A stretch of DNA of 64,000 bases from Pelomyxa schiedti (GCA_020536535.1 JAHLWZ010000845.1:1-64000), one strand, 5' to 3'; shown: positions 35,521-47,793, counted from the stretch's first letter. Made by a program: numbers and translations. Notes: a model not told the origin generated them from the sequence alone.

Positions 35521-36635
35521 ATGTTAAGAAGGAAATCTTTCCCTCGTGTGTGAGACTGGTCGTCCCAGAGAGAACTACTTTCCAAATAGGCTCCTCGTCC
35601 TAACAATTTTCGTGAATATTTGCTGCTGCATTTCTCCTCACTGACAGTAGTACATGTAAGAGACCTCCCTTTCAATCTCGTATGGAACAAACCATGCAAC
35701 CATCGAACGCACAATCAGACCGTTTGAGAGACTCCCAGAACTGGTAAAACAAAACAGTATTCAGTTCGTGCTCGGATTTGGAGTGGACAAGTTGTTCATG
35801 TGGTTCCACCTTTTTTCCCCCCTTATCACAAACACTGCAGATAGAACCTCAAGCCTCTGAACTGATGGAAGGGCAGGGTCTCAACAGTTATTTCTGTTAC
35901 CTTCTACCTCCAAGTGCACCATCGTTACAACTGGTTGCCATTTAACGTCAGGTCAGTTCTCCCTGATGATGTCATTCATCATCATTTACCTTACACACAG
36001 ACAGATGAATGCACTGTTGAACTTGAGATACAAACAGGCATAATATCTGCCTCCAATTTCTTGTGAAGTACCTGTTAAGTGAGTATTTTTTTTTTTTTTT
36101 CAAAACCCTGTTTTTCCACGCGCAAGTGCCGGTACCTGCTCCCTCCTCCCTTCCCAAACAGTAGCACGTACTTTCACAAGGAGATTCCTACGCTGTTAGG
36201 CAAATGTTACCAGTACAAGGCCGAGAAGTCTTTAAATTTTGAATACTAAATCGTCAATCATTGATATTCAGTGCGGCAAGGTGTGATCACCCCGTCCATA
36301 TTTATACAGTCTGTTGCAGCACAACGGCAAATGAACATTTTTGCGGTAAGGTACCCACTCAACATTTCCGCACCAAATCCTAATTTCAAGCAGTAGTAAT
36401 TCTCTTTGAGAATAAACATTCCATCTTTGGAAGATCCAGCTTCGATGCTCTAGGAGAACAGAGTACACTTCCACAACTACTTCTAAACTGCTGTAAAATT
36501 GCTAGGCTGCTCTGGAAAAATGTGTCCAGCTCTGTTTCTTCTCTACAAACACCCCTTTTTCTTCTGCCCTTGCTCTCTAACCTGATAGGAACAGAAATTG
36601 CTATGGTGAATGTGCATTTCGTTCGATGGTTTTGA
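35521..36635 (+). CDS. Unrecognised six-to-seven exon protein
   Basis: From ATG 35521 (MLRRKSFP), a chain of small exons joins in frame: VHVRDLPFNLVWNKPCN, YSVRARIWSGQ, IEPQASELMEGQGLNSYFCY, DECTVELEIQTGIISAS, STYFHKEIPTLLGKCYQYK, CDHPVHIYTVCCSTTANEHF and a last exon with SIFGRSSFDALGEQSTLPQL to the stop at 36633-36635. Introns are 37-130 nt with usual ends. The mix of beta-like strands followed by a helical, hydrophobic C-terminus is coherent, but I do not recognise a family. The start lies only about 50 bases from that of the divergent PPP gene, implying a shared promoter. Confidence 0.5.
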
Positions 36636-36679
36636 TAGGGTACTTTCTCTAATGGGAAAAAAAATTTTTCGGTTTCTAG

Positions 36680-38191
36680 TTATAAGGGAAGAGAAGGTGT
36701 ATTGAAGGGAAACAGGGTCACGGATCGGGGTAAAATTGGTCTGGGGTATGTCATAGTGAACAACAAGGTGCCCGTCGCTGCGTCAATGAAGTTATGCTTG
36801 CATGTCAGAGAAGTGACTGCATTCTCATAAGGAAGCACAAAGAGGTTCTGTTCGGTAGAGGTCAACTTTTGCTTACTGACACAAACAGCAACTTCAGTGG
36901 TCACAAGAAGGCCACATCCAGCAACCACGGAGAGAACTGCTGTGCCATGATTGTGTGTGATGAAGGCAGCTGGTTGAGTGTGAATGGGAAGGGCTTCTAT
37001 TCTCGGTCTTTTTGCTTCTGGAGCGTGTTTGCGATGAGGAAGGAGGGATGAGAGTGTATACACAGAGGTTGAGTATCCGTCTGTGGTGCTGAGGTGTGTG
37101 GCATCCACTGCTTTCACAAGGAGCCCACTGCTGACTTCCAGCCACGTGATAGTCCGCGCTCTTCTCGCGTCAAAGAGCTGTTGCTTCCCTCCGGTTGAAA
37201 AAGGAAAGTAATACCTCCATTTGATCCTGTCGAACAGTGGAACACCCAAAAGCTCTGGAGATAGCCCCGCTTGTGTCAAGTTGCATTCAATCTCCAAGTC
37301 AGGTTCCGACAGAGACCCAGTCTTCCAAACTGTGTCGAGGTCCACGTGGTAGATAGTAAGAATCCACTCCTGCTGCCGATTCTTCACGGCGACAATCATC
37401 TCCAGAGTGTCAGACTCACATTCGTACTCACTGACCGGGGAAAGGAACTTGAAGGAGCGGACTCCCCTCAGCAACTTGGCCTTCACCTGAACCATCGACT
37501 GAGGCACACCACCCACAACTTTCCACACAGCCAACAGAGGGAGCCCCTTGGGCAGCATCACAACCCACCTCCTGTTGCACGCGACCATGGGGAACTTGTT
37601 GACGAAAGGGAGCGGGGCCGGGCGCGCGAGCTGCTGCCCCCTGCGATCCACGACGGTCATCGCGGGCTGCGCGGCGGGCCTCGCCACGGCGCGGTCGGGG
37701 GCGATCCAGCCGAGCACCGAGGTGCCCCAGCCCACGGTGCGCGGGCGCCCCACCAGCCCCAGCGTGTGCGACACGCGGAGCAGCAGCGGTGGGTCGGGGC
37801 CGTCGCGGCCTGGGTCGGCCCCGCCGTGGCGCCGGTAACGCGGGGGCTCCCCGTCGAAGGTGACGAGCACCACGCGCTCCGCGCACACCACCCACCTCCT
37901 CCCGATGCACTCGGCCAGCACCCACAACGGCAGTGTCGCGGCACCGCGGACTCCCGCCCCCGCCGCCACTGCGCCTGCCTGTCCCTGCCCCCCCTGCCCG
38001 TGCTCGTGGCCTTGCGCCTGTTGTTGTTGCTGATGCTGTGGCTCGTTGGCTGTCTGACGACGCGAGGAGAAACGCGATGATGCTAGTGCAATGAATTGAC
38101 TCTCTGCTCGCAGCAACGACACAACAGCGGGGTCTTGTGGCCCGATGTAGTCGTCTGTGCCTGCGCGCGGTACCTTACGGCTCCACCACAT
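36680..38191 (-). CDS. GC-rich intronless protein, private family member 2
   Basis: Single exon of 503 codons with GC-rich sequence at its N-terminal end. It shares blocks with the plus-strand gene at 18872-20164 (see there), including AVVSLLRAESQFIALA, RRWVVCAERVVLVTF and FDARRARTITW. It has a Gln/Gly insert after residue 50 and a distinct C-terminal part with repeated short beta-strands (MVACNRRWVVMLPKG, LEMIVAVKNRQQEWILTIYH). The function is unknown. Lack of introns in a genome where nearly every gene has several suggests origin or spread by retroposition or strong family-specific expansion; that is inference. The antisense frame at 37271-38080 is a shadow. Confidence 0.78.
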   Translation of the reverse strand: MWWSRKVPRAGTDDYIGPQDPAVVSLLRAESQFIALASSRFSSRRQTANEPQHQQQQQAQGHEHGQGGQGQAGAVAAGAGVRGAATLPLWVLAECIGRRWVVCAERVVLVTFDGEPPRYRRHGGADPGRDGPDPPLLLRVSHTLGLVGRPRTVGWGTSVLGWIAPDRAVARPAAQPAMTVVDRRGQQLARPAPLPFVNKFPMVACNRRWVVMLPKGLPLLAVWKVVGGVPQSMVQVKAKLLRGVRSFKFLSPVSEYECESDTLEMIVAVKNRQQEWILTIYHVDLDTVWKTGSLSEPDLEIECNLTQAGLSPELLGVPLFDRIKWRYYFPFSTGGKQQLFDARRARTITWLEVSSGLLVKAVDATHLSTTDGYSTSVYTLSSLLPHRKHAPEAKRPRIEALPIHTQPAAFITHNHGTAVLSVVAGCGLLVTTEVAVCVSKQKLTSTEQNLFVLPYENAVTSLTCKHNFIDAATGTLLFTMTYPRPILPRSVTLFPFNTPSLPL

Positions 38192-38464
38192 GAAAGATAT
38201 TCCGGTTATACCAACTTAGTAAGCTGCCAGCGAAGAACCCATAATGCCGATTCGAAGGGCCTTCAGATCCTCAAAATTAATCAACACTACCTAAAAAGGT
38301 CGTGGGGTGGGCCTCTGCCTACCCTGTAACCGAACTGCCGGCGGGGTAACCCCCGCTGCCCAGAACAGGTTTTTTTTTTTGTAATGACATATGTTAGGTG
38401 CCAGTTGACGTGAACACGGACCAGTTCCGTTTTTTTTTCCCTGTTCTTGATGTATCTTTCTTTA

Positions 38465-40759
38465 TCAGGAGGTTGTAGTATTGACATGACTGTTGGTACC
38501 AAAGATGCCCCCTTCCGTGGGACTGAAGAAATCGGCCTGAATGCTGATTAGTGCTTGGGGAAATAGAATAGTAAGAACCTGCAACATAGAGTACTTCGAG
38601 AGGTAACCAAGGGCACTGAACATAGTTGTTATTGATTCCTGATGATCCAGAGGATTTATTGCCCACATTGCAATTGTGCCTTCCAACGACGGGAATTGAT
38701 TAGCATCCTATCTCAGGGTGAGAAAAACACTCCCGGCAAGAAAAAGTCATACACGATCAAAGCTGGGAATAAGTTTGCATGTCTCCCAAATGCTTCGTTT
38801 CTGTGTAGCAGGAAGATTTTCAAGCTGCTTAGCCCATACCTGTAGCTGGGAGAGTTAAATTCATATAGAACGGAAATAGAAGACATACCATGTGAAGTTG
38901 CATCATGGATGACCGGGCAGTGCAGCCCCACAGAGTGGAATCCCCTTCTGTATCAACGGCTGGAGCAGGAAACTCGTTGGAAAACAGTTTTGGGTTTGCC
39001 CACTTAACTTGCAGGAACGCAGCATAAAATAACTCGGCCAAGATTGGTTGTACTGAGCCTCGTTTTTGTCTTGACTTGGTGAATACAGCATTAACTAAAT
39101 CCAGAATCGATATGCTTTCCGAAGGTGGCCCTTGCAGCCCACAAACTTGGAGAATAGCTTTCATAACTATACTTCGTTCGATCGATTCCAGCTGGTCTGC
39201 TCTCCGAGCATACGCCTTAACGGCTCTAATAATAGCATTGAAGAAGGATGGGGACTGCGGAGAATTGAAGAGATAGGAATTAGTATGTTGAGGTGACGCC
39301 GGGGGACTGGGCATTTTTGGAGTTCCCGCTGTAGCTGTGGTTGATGAAGGTGGTGAAGGCTGGGACCGGTTTGGACTCTGTATGTCAGGAAAACCTTCAG
39401 AGGGAGGAATCTTTGGGGATGGTGCGGTTGTATTTTGACGTGCAGGAGAAGGAGGGGGGGAGGGAGATTGTGGCGTAAATGGAGGAGGCTGTGTCAAAGG
39501 CATTAGAGAAAGTGATGTGAATGGTGATATCCCTAGTTGTTGTTGTTGTGCAGTTAGTTGAGAAAGACTTGGAGGCCTCCCTCTACGAGGAGTTGCGGTA
39601 ATTGTTGGCTGTAGTTGTTGGAACTGACCTCGCTGAAGTTTATGTGTGGATTGATGTGCGTGGGGAGGGACTAACTCCATAGCCTGAGGATTAGAGAAAA
39701 TCATGGGGTTGTACTGTAGATTCCGTGGGAATTGCATGTAGCGCTTATCCGGAGTTAGTGAACAGGCCCTTTGTGACTGGACATCTGGGTAGGCACTATA
39801 ACCAAGGGATTGTGAGGGGGTTGAACTGCGAGGCCTGGTACCGGAGCTGGGGGAGTGTGCGAGTTTAGGACGTGATTGATAACTTTCGTATTGCTCTGTA
39901 CTTGGATGCTTTCTAGGTAAAGAGTATTCTCCGCCTAATGTTGTACCAAAAGCTTCGTGCAGTTGCTGGTGCATCGGGATACTATTGTAAAGTGGATAAG
40001 GGATTTGATTAAGGTGATATTGCTCAATTTGGCTCTGCAGTTGCTGGTGCTTGATGTGGGCAGGGATATTACCTTCGTAATAATCAGGTGTCTGCAGGCA
40101 GCGACCCTGAGATTCTTGAATTTGTTGTTGCTCTTTCAATTGTCCGTGTATCAAATTTCTATCCAACGAGGATTGATGCTGCAGCTGACTTTGAACTTGG
40201 TGTTGAAGCTCTGGGTTGAGAGTGGGTATGATTGTTCCTCTTTTTGTGTGTATGGGCTTCAAAGAACTCTGGTGCATATCCATAACCTCTGGAGGCATCC
40301 CCATCATCATCTGCATTGGCATTTGAAGTGGCATGGACCCTTTATACAATTGAGGTAGTGGGTGATTGTACTCGTTTACATCAATATCTTCTGCTAAACC
40401 TGGTGACTCATTAATGAAAAGATCCCAACGATTCCTTAGGGGAAAAAAAACTCACCTGAAGTACTCGGCCTACTACGGCCATGCCGTGATTGATGAATGG
40501 GTGGAATAAACTCACAAGGCAAGGGGTACACCCCAGGACCAACACCAATTCCACTACCACCACCACAGGCACCCCTGGCCACCGCCGAACAAGAAGGCAA
40601 CGACACTTGCTGCTTGTTGTTGTTGATGGTGCTGTTGTTTATACTCCCAGCAGGGCCAACACTGGCACTTCCAGTCTCCTTCTTCTGTTGTTGTTGTTGC
40701 TGTTGTGATGATGACACTTTGGTACCACCAACGGGTTGTTGCTGTTGTTGTGGCCGCAT
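38465..40759 (-). CDS. Gln/Pro-rich protein with helical C-terminal domain
   Basis: Starts MRPQQQQQPVGG at 40759 with a polyQ/Asn N-terminus. An intron (about 40463-40408) joins to a long exon of about 480 codons rich in Gln, Pro and Met (QMPMQMMMGMPPEVMDM and similar). The C-terminal third is ordered: SFFNAIIRAVKAYARRADQL, SISILDLVNAVFTKSRQKRG, ILAELFYAAFLQVKWANPKL, then, after introns, VWAKQLENLPATQKRSIWET, AMWAINPLDHQESITTMFSA and FPQALISIQADFFSPTEGG to the stop at 38465. The layout resembles a transcription co-regulator (Mediator or SAGA-type subunit), but no specific family is recognised. Confidence 0.6.
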
Positions 40760-41325
40760 TCTTTGCTTATTTGTTTATTTTTTTTTTCTTTGTTGACTTT
40801 GCCGAAAGCTAGGAGGTGTCTGTTGTGTTGGAAAATTTTTTTGGATTCTTGTGATGATGCCGGTGTTCCAGCACACATTCAGAAAAAAGCAATAACGGAT
40901 GTTCTTTCTCCTTGTTTCGGATAAGGGGGAAAAAATGGGAGGTGCCCCTTGGTGAAATCAAAAGTTACTTGCTGTTCAAACAAGGAAAGTGTTCTCGCTT
41001 TGTTCAGTGGTTGTTTTTTTTGTTAGGACGAAATGCCTGGAAGCAGCATTGGAAGTGGGCGTTTTGAGGGTGGCTGTCGTGGCACAGGGGAGTAAACTAT
41101 GCAAAGTGTGTGTTTCGCACGCGAAGGAAGTGCCCACTTCCAATGCTTGTGTACAGACGGGTCACTGTCGAAATACCCCAGTTTCTTCATCCCAAAGGCA
41201 CAGATAAGGCTGAGAGAGCGACGGCGACACGTGGATCGAGAGGCGGCAAGCCACGTGTACGGTGATCTCTGTACTTTTCTGAGAACCAGAACAAGCCGCG
41301 AAGCCGAAATCACCTTCCTAATTCA
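40760..41325. other. Divergent promoter region with a 16-bp inverted repeat
   Basis: Between the start of the Q-rich gene (-) and the secreted protein gene (+). Bases 41045-41060 are exactly inverted at 41132-41147 with 71 bases between them. The rest is AT-rich with long T runs near 40780 and moderate GC from 41030 on. No open frame with a recognisable product is present. The repeat could be a regulatory site or the stem of an RNA. Confidence 0.45.
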
Positions 41326-42296
41326 ATGAGAACTTGCACACGACTGCCAGCGAAGCGATCGTCGTCGGCCCTCGTGCCCCTCTGCGTGGCGTGCTGCCTG
41401 TTCCTCGCCGTGCTCCCTGCCGCGCACGCGATGCCCAGCGGCGTCCTGCCGGGCTTCCCCACCAACAGCCGCGAGGAGGGCTACCTCCCCCTGCTGCTGC
41501 GGCGCGCCGTCGAAATAGCCGTCGACGGCACCGAGGACACGCCTTCGGCCGTCGCCGAGCGCGGCGACAAGCCGGGGATGCCGCGCCCGACGCCGTCGGC
41601 CAAAAGGATGCGCGCCGTAACCGTAAGGACGATGTCCGAGCTAAGACAGGAGGCGGACTTTTTGGCGGAACTGGCCGAGTCTAAACCAATTGTGGGTGGT
41701 GCTAAGGGCAAGCACGGGCTCGGGGAGAAGCCCAGTGCGGAGGCCCTGTTGTCTTGGGACATGATGAGGCTTGCCAGGCTGGCTGCAATTATGGGTGCAA
41801 GCACTACCGACCACACTGAAGAAAATGCATGCTGATTATCCTCTCCCTCTTCTATTTCTTCATTATTCTATTGTTATATTAAGAACAGTTTGGGATTCCT
41901 GGTCTCACTTTTACTGACAGTTCAAACAAAAAGTACTGTTGAGTATTGTTGGCACAGATATTGAATCAGAGACACTCGAGGATGCTGCTAAGAAAGCTGC
42001 TGCCGCCCTGTTAGAGAAAATAGGAGGAGCCTTTGATGCTGACAAGCTTCACAAATACTTGGCCGACCCTACAATCGTAGATGTCCTTCTGTCCAATTTA
42101 CATGTATTCTTTTCCCTTCCACCGGGTACCATCATTTTAACTCATAAAGGTTACGTTTGGAGCCGAAATTCCAGTTCTGACAGCCCAAGAGAAATCGATC
42201 CCAGAGAAGAAAAAATCTGGACCACCAGAAATTTTCCCACGAGATAATAGATTCCCGCGTACCCCTGTACCTCGTCCTCCTCAACAAGAACTATAA
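41326..42296 (+). CDS. Secreted protein, unknown family
   Basis: ATG 41326 gives a clear signal peptide after a basic start (LVPLCVACCLFLAVLPAAHA). The mature part is Arg/Ala-rich and helical (MSELRQEADFLAELAESKP, LSWDMMRLARLAAIM). It then continues across an intron of 124 nt (41797-41920) into KQKVLLSIVGTDIESETLED, AAAALLEKIGGAFDADKLHK and, after a 50-nt intron, VTFGAEIPVLTAQEK, ending in a Pro/Arg-rich tail at TAA 42294-42296. The first intron fits only if a GC donor is used; otherwise the protein stops at 41835. No family is recognised. Confidence 0.6.
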
Positions 42297-42335
42297 TAAA
42301 AAGTGTTTTCTTTTTTGACAAATTTCAAAAAATAC

Positions 42336-43904
42336 TCAGAAAACAACGGAAGGAAGCATTCTGGAAATGTCATCCAGTGTGCCATGCAGTGGGTGGATAA
42401 AAAGCCCAGAAAGTAATGCAAGAATAAAGACTGTAAACACTCTGTTTTGTAGTGCCACTACTGACATTTGCAATTGAGCCGCCATGAATTGTAGCACAAA
42501 GAAAGCAATTGTTGTCCAACTCCAAATGTTGTATCCCACAAAAAGTACAACTGTTACTGAGGTTAGCAAAACTGCTGCACTGAAATCAAAAGAGCTGTAC
42601 TTGAGTGACATAATCCCGAGACCAGAAATACCAAGACATAACAGAGAGGAAGTGGCACTCGGGCTCTGTTCATGGGTGAGTGGAGTATCTTGTACTTGTG
42701 TTTTACCTTTTCAGGGGCAGCAAAATAACTCTACGATAACCAATGTGAACTGGCATGTTCCACCTCGACCAAAATTGTAACAGAGTTTGGGAGTTTCTCA
42801 AGTTGTTGCAAAAAGGCTTTGAGTGGATATCAGGCTTTTTTTATAGCGTTAACAGCTTACCATTGGTTTTTTCCCCAAGAGTGAAATGATCACTGATTCC
42901 ATTTCAAAACAGGAGCTTAAGAAAAATAAAAATGCTCCGGCTTTGACAGCCCACACCACCAGCTGAAGGAAAGCTGTGCATGACAAAATGCTGGGCACTC
43001 TTTCCGCTTCAAAAGATGATGCAATGCCAAAAAGCACCATGAACATCAAGGCACAAAATAAAGCTGTAAGAAAGTGATGAATCACAGTAGAGAGCTCAAT
43101 CCGACTGTCTAAATTGAGTTTATTGAAATATCACTTTATCTAATACATGCAGTGGCTTTGTGTTGTAACTACCTGCTCTTTGGGTCTCTTGGTTCCACAG
43201 CTGAGAGAATAAACATCAACGTGGATGTGTAAGTTGATAAACTGTCAGGAGGAGCCGTTTGAAGTATTATTTCCAAAACCTATTGGCAAGTTATAACACC
43301 ACCATGGTTTTGATACGAACCCTGAAAGAAGCTTGTGAGCCAATGACAATACAAACATATCTTGGCAATCCTGCCTCAACTGCCACATAAGGTACAACAA
43401 ACAATGCCCTGCACGGTTTTAAAGTTATTTGTATGTTTTGCAAAAAAAAAGAAGGATGGATTCCATCCTCCAAAAAAACACACCAGTTTGAAATGAGTCC
43501 CACAATGAGCCACCACGGGAGCAATGCCTGAGTGCCTTTATCGCGCCTCTTCCACGCCCAGTAATTTGGGTAACTCACAATCAATTCGACCACCAGGGCA
43601 CTCTTGCCACGAATCAGAAACACCCACAAGGAAGGGTGACTAAGAATAACCCACCAAGAGTCCTCTCAGGGCTCCCTGCAACAAATCCGTATCTACTGGC
43701 CGCAGCATCAACCGAATTGGAAAGGAAAAGTTCTTCGTTCGTGCACTTTTGATTTCTCATGAAGATTGAAGCTCGGGGTCGAGCCTCGAGGGCTGAAAAA
43801 TGCCCAATACGAGATTGTGTGGGGTCTTCCTTTTTATCCCCAAGTAACGCGTTCCATTCCAGTTCTTGGTAATCAAAACTGGCTGGGTGCGTGGAACTTT
43901 CCAT
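42336..43904 (-). CDS. Multi-pass membrane protein, unknown family
   Basis: ATG 43904 starts a soluble N-terminus (MESSTHPASFDYQELEWNAL). Exons joined by about seven introns then encode several hydrophobic helices: LPWWLIVGLISNW, ALFVVPYVAVEAGLP, TVIHHFLTALFCALMFMVLF, LVVWAVKAGAFLFFL, LLTSVTVVLFVGYNIWSW and VFILALLSGLFIHPLHG. A loop has VLEIILQTAPPDSLSTYTS. It probably has six to eight membrane passes. I do not recognise the family; transporter, scramblase and receptor are all possible. The divergent GPATCH1 gene starts 34 bases away. The stop is at 42336. Confidence 0.6.
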
Positions 43905-43937
43905 TTCAGTTAGAAAATTAGCGACGCTAACTAAGTG

Positions 43938-46900
43938 ATGTCGTCTCTCAGCAGGAAGCGGAAACCGGCCGCGGCACCAGGGGCTGAGGGTGGCAGCAAA
44001 TCTGCGATTGTGGGATCCGAGTTTTCGGAGCGTGACAAGGAAATGCCTTGGAATCAAGAGGTGCGTTTTTTGTATCCAGTGAAGTACGAATTTGTCACAC
44101 TATATATGTGTTGAATAATTGCACCCTGTTTTTTGTATTTTTTATTTGACCCTCAAAACAACAACAGGCTGTGGATGAAAAAGGCAGGAGGATTTTTCAT
44201 GGTGCATTCAAGGGTGGGTGGGTTGCAGGTTGGAATAACAGTGTGGCCACACCTGAAGGCTGGATGCCATCACAGTTCAGGTCGACCAGAGCAAACAGGG
44301 CTGATAGCTCAACTGTGGCATCAAACCCACTTGATTTCATGTGTGTGCGTGTGCCAATGCGCTGTGGAATCCTCCTCTGCTGAGTGCTGACCCTTGAATT
44401 AGGGATGAGGAAGACAAGAGGGAGATGGTGGAAGGCAGTTTGACAACTGCCGAAGGATTTGGGGCCACACCAGGAGATGCCGCAAGTGATGCACAAATCA
44501 AGGGAACTTCAAAACGCGACGGGCCAGTTGATATCATCACTGGGGGAGCCTCACTATTGCAAAGGTACATTTTTCCCCATTCTTTGAGTCATGTTTAACT
44601 TGTTCAGTTTGTTGGGACCAGCTCCAACACCTCAAGAGACTGTTGGGACTTCCTCGGAGGGCATTGGTAAATACAGCATTGAACGCACTTTGGTTTTCAA
44701 TCAGCTGATCGATAGTTTTCAGGAATCAAATTGTTGAAGAAAATGGGGTGGAGGGAAGGCCGAGGTGTTGGAGCCCGAATAACAAAGAAAAAGAAAGAAC
44801 CCACAACCGAAAAGACAACAGAGCAGCCCGAATCAACCCCCTCGATGACAGTGCCACCGCAGCCTTCCCCACAAACAGGAGGACGCAGGCGAGTCATGGG
44901 ACCTGATGTATGTTTGAATTCTTTTTTCCCTTCTGCATGTTGACTGGAGGATTTCTAGATTCCGCCTGAAATCCAATCTGCACTGGATGAAGAGCGAGCA
45001 AAAGAGGCAGCAGCTCAAAAACTTGCCAACACTGACAAACCAGATGAGGAAGCAAGTGAAGATGAGGCAATGGGTGATGGAGTGAATGCCCACGTGTATG
45101 GGAAATTATTGGCTGAACGAAACACCCCTGTATACAATCATCACCTTTGCGTCTCTGATACAGCAAGTACAGATCATAGAACTGGCACAGAAAAACAACT
45201 TCTATGGCATTGGATTTGACCCTTGCACTGCCAGTGCTGAATTCAAAGGTACTGTCAGTTTGTGCAATTGCAGTGAAAAATCTTTACATTCCAAAAAGAG
45301 ATGCAGCAGTTGCGTCTTCAGGCTGAAACTGCATCTGGGACAAGGTTGAGCATGTCCAGTGTGATGGGTACGTTGAATAACAACTTTGTTGCACTTTATT
45401 GTAATTTATGCATCCTTTTTCTTTCCCTCTCTTTGGTAGGCTCGACTTCCAGTACCAACTTTGGTCTGAGTGCCTTGGAGGAACCTGATGACATCGATGT
45501 TTTTGCCAACGAAAACTGTGTGCCACCAATAATTTCTGTGGATCGAACGTAATCCAATGAATCAGTGTCCAATTATGATATTGAGTTGACAGAAAAGCCG
45601 AAGTCCCATCACCATCACCATCACCACCGAAACACGCCAACTCCAGCAGCACCACCTCCCAAGATACAGCGCATCGTGCGTAAAATACGTCTCCATCTTT
45701 GTGTGACTCACTTGTCCTGTCCAGGACACAGGGTTGTGCAAAGTAAAGGGCTTTGTAATTGCTTACCGTTCTTCCACGAGACCAAAACAGTTAATTGTTT
45801 CCTTGAATATTTGCCCTTTTCTCTAACTCTGGGGCTTCAGTTTTCCCCCACCAACTGTTCCAAAAGATTTTCAACCTTTCCATGTTTTTCCCAACGACCC
45901 AAGTTGCACCACAGGCAAGAAAGACATCATTTCGCCAATTTCTTATTTCCCTAAAAGCAGCTGAAAATGAAAAATTTAAGATGGTGACTCCTCAGGAGAG
46001 AGCAAATCTTCTGGGGGAAAGAATGCTACCGGCTTCTGCAGGTTTATGTTTCCCCCCAAAAAAGGGTTCACCCAACTTTCTCCCGAATTTAGGCTCTGTT
46101 TTTCAGTATCTGTCTGGAGAAGATAGACAGAGATTGGCAAACATGACAGGGAAAACCATTCCTGGTTCGTTCCACAGTTCTATCGACCATTCATACTATT
46201 AGTCATTCCTTATGTTCCTCTCAACAGGACCGTTCGAGGTGGTCAAGCCTCAAACTGACACTCCTGCCTCACCACCATCCACAGCCCCCACTTCTGCCCT
46301 TCCCCCAACCACCACACAAATCCACACACAATCTAAACCTTCAGCAGCAACAGCAATAGTTCTACCATCGTACATCCTCAATGCACCTATAAAGCAACTT
46401 TACCTGGCAGACACAGCCAAGCAGTCTAGATATGAACACTTCATACGCCAACAAAAAGGAGAGCTAAATCCTAACATTCTGCCAAAGGTTGTTATTATGC
46501 ATTGTTTTTCCTTTCCTCCCCCACTCACCCATTTCACAGGGAATATCGGAGTGGGAATGGGAGCAAGAAAAGCAACATTTTGTGAGAGATTCTATTGTCT
46601 TCAAACCTGTCATGGGTGTCATGGCAGATCGTTTTGTGACTTCTGACGATCTGTTCATAAAGCCCACAAGTGTAAAAACAGTTGCCATAGACGCACCCAT
46701 ACCTGTCAGTTTAAAGGTGCGTGAAGCACAGCCTTCCTTTTTTCCCCACATTTAACAGTGAGTATAGTCAAACGTTGAACTTCAACAAGAAGATGCTGCC
46801 AGGATGAAAATGTTTGGTCGCCTGACCCGAACAGAGGTATTACACCTCCATGAGTTCCACCTCCTTAGACTCTTATAAAACAACAGGATGAATGGACACC

Positions 46901-47793
46901 AGAAAGTCTGTTGTGTAAGAGATTAAATGTCCCAAATCCGAAACCTGGTTCCAAGGTTTGAGATAACACCCATAAACGAAAATCTAATTGTTTTTCAGTC
47001 AGGGAACAAGTATCAAAAACAAAAGGGGAAACTCGATGAAGCTGCAGGCTTTGATTTCGCATCTGCTCCCACACAGCAGCATGTGGACAATCGCGCTTCT
47101 GTAGAATTATTGAAACCAGAAAAACCACCTTTGCCCACAGGTTGGATTCCAATGGAATACTCTTTTTGTTTACAACTTTTCCTTTTAGAGGAGGAATTAC
47201 TGGCTAGTGTTGCAGCTCCAATAGAAGACATCGCAATAGATCCGGAGCCAGAGTCTGACAACCGGCCCGCGTTCGACTTGTTCAAAGAAATCTTCGAAAA
47301 TACAGAAGACCAAGCGGCGGCGGCCGAAGCCGATGAAAAGGAGCAGCAAAAAGCCTTGGAACAGCAGGAGGAGCAGAAACGCAAGCAAGAGGAGGAGCGA
47401 ACCAAGCAGGAGCAGCAAGCTCAACAAGCCCTCCAACACCAACAGCAACAGCTGCAGCAACACCTTGGACTGCCAGCAAGCAATTCCTTATCCGGAAGTG
47501 TAATCACAGTTGCCACCTCCGGCATTGTGTTGGGCCAGGCACCCGCCTCCAGCAACATTGAAGGCCCGGCACCTCCCCCTGTTACTTTCGAAGGTCCCTT
47601 GCCTCCTGAACCAACATCAACAAACAAACCCACAAACTCTGATTCTGAAGGAGAGGGCAAGGATAAGCACAAGAAGCACAAGCACAGCAAGAAGGACAAG
47701 GACAAACACAAACACTCAAAGAGCAAGCACCAAGAGCATGACAAAAAAGACAAGCACAAAAAAGATAAGCACAAGCACAAGCACAAACACTGA
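43938..47793 (+). CDS. GPATCH1: G-patch domain protein GPATCH1
   Basis: GPATCH1 is a spliceosome-associated protein whose G-patch activates a DEAH helicase. The order of blocks follows the animal protein along its whole length: DEKGRRIFHGAFKGGWVAGW and EGWMPSQFRSTRANRAD near the start, SLLQR, the G-patch core IGIKLLKKMGWREGRGVGAR, AHVYGKLLAERN, PFSLTLG-type spacer, ERANLLGERMLP, YLSGEDRQRLANM, QSRYEHFIRQQKGEL, EWEWEQEKQHFVRDSIVF, MKMFGRLTRTE, WTPESLLCKRLNVPNPKP, RPAFDLFKEIF and a Lys/His-rich tail ending KHKHKHKH. More than fifteen short introns are implied. The start at 43938 gives a basic N-terminus (MSSLSRKRKPAAAPG). The stop is 47791-47793. In such an intron-dense genome this factor is expected to be important. 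Confidence 0.9.

Noticed and set aside
37271..38080. 269-codon plus-strand frame
   Set aside because: Antisense shadow of the second GC-rich family gene.
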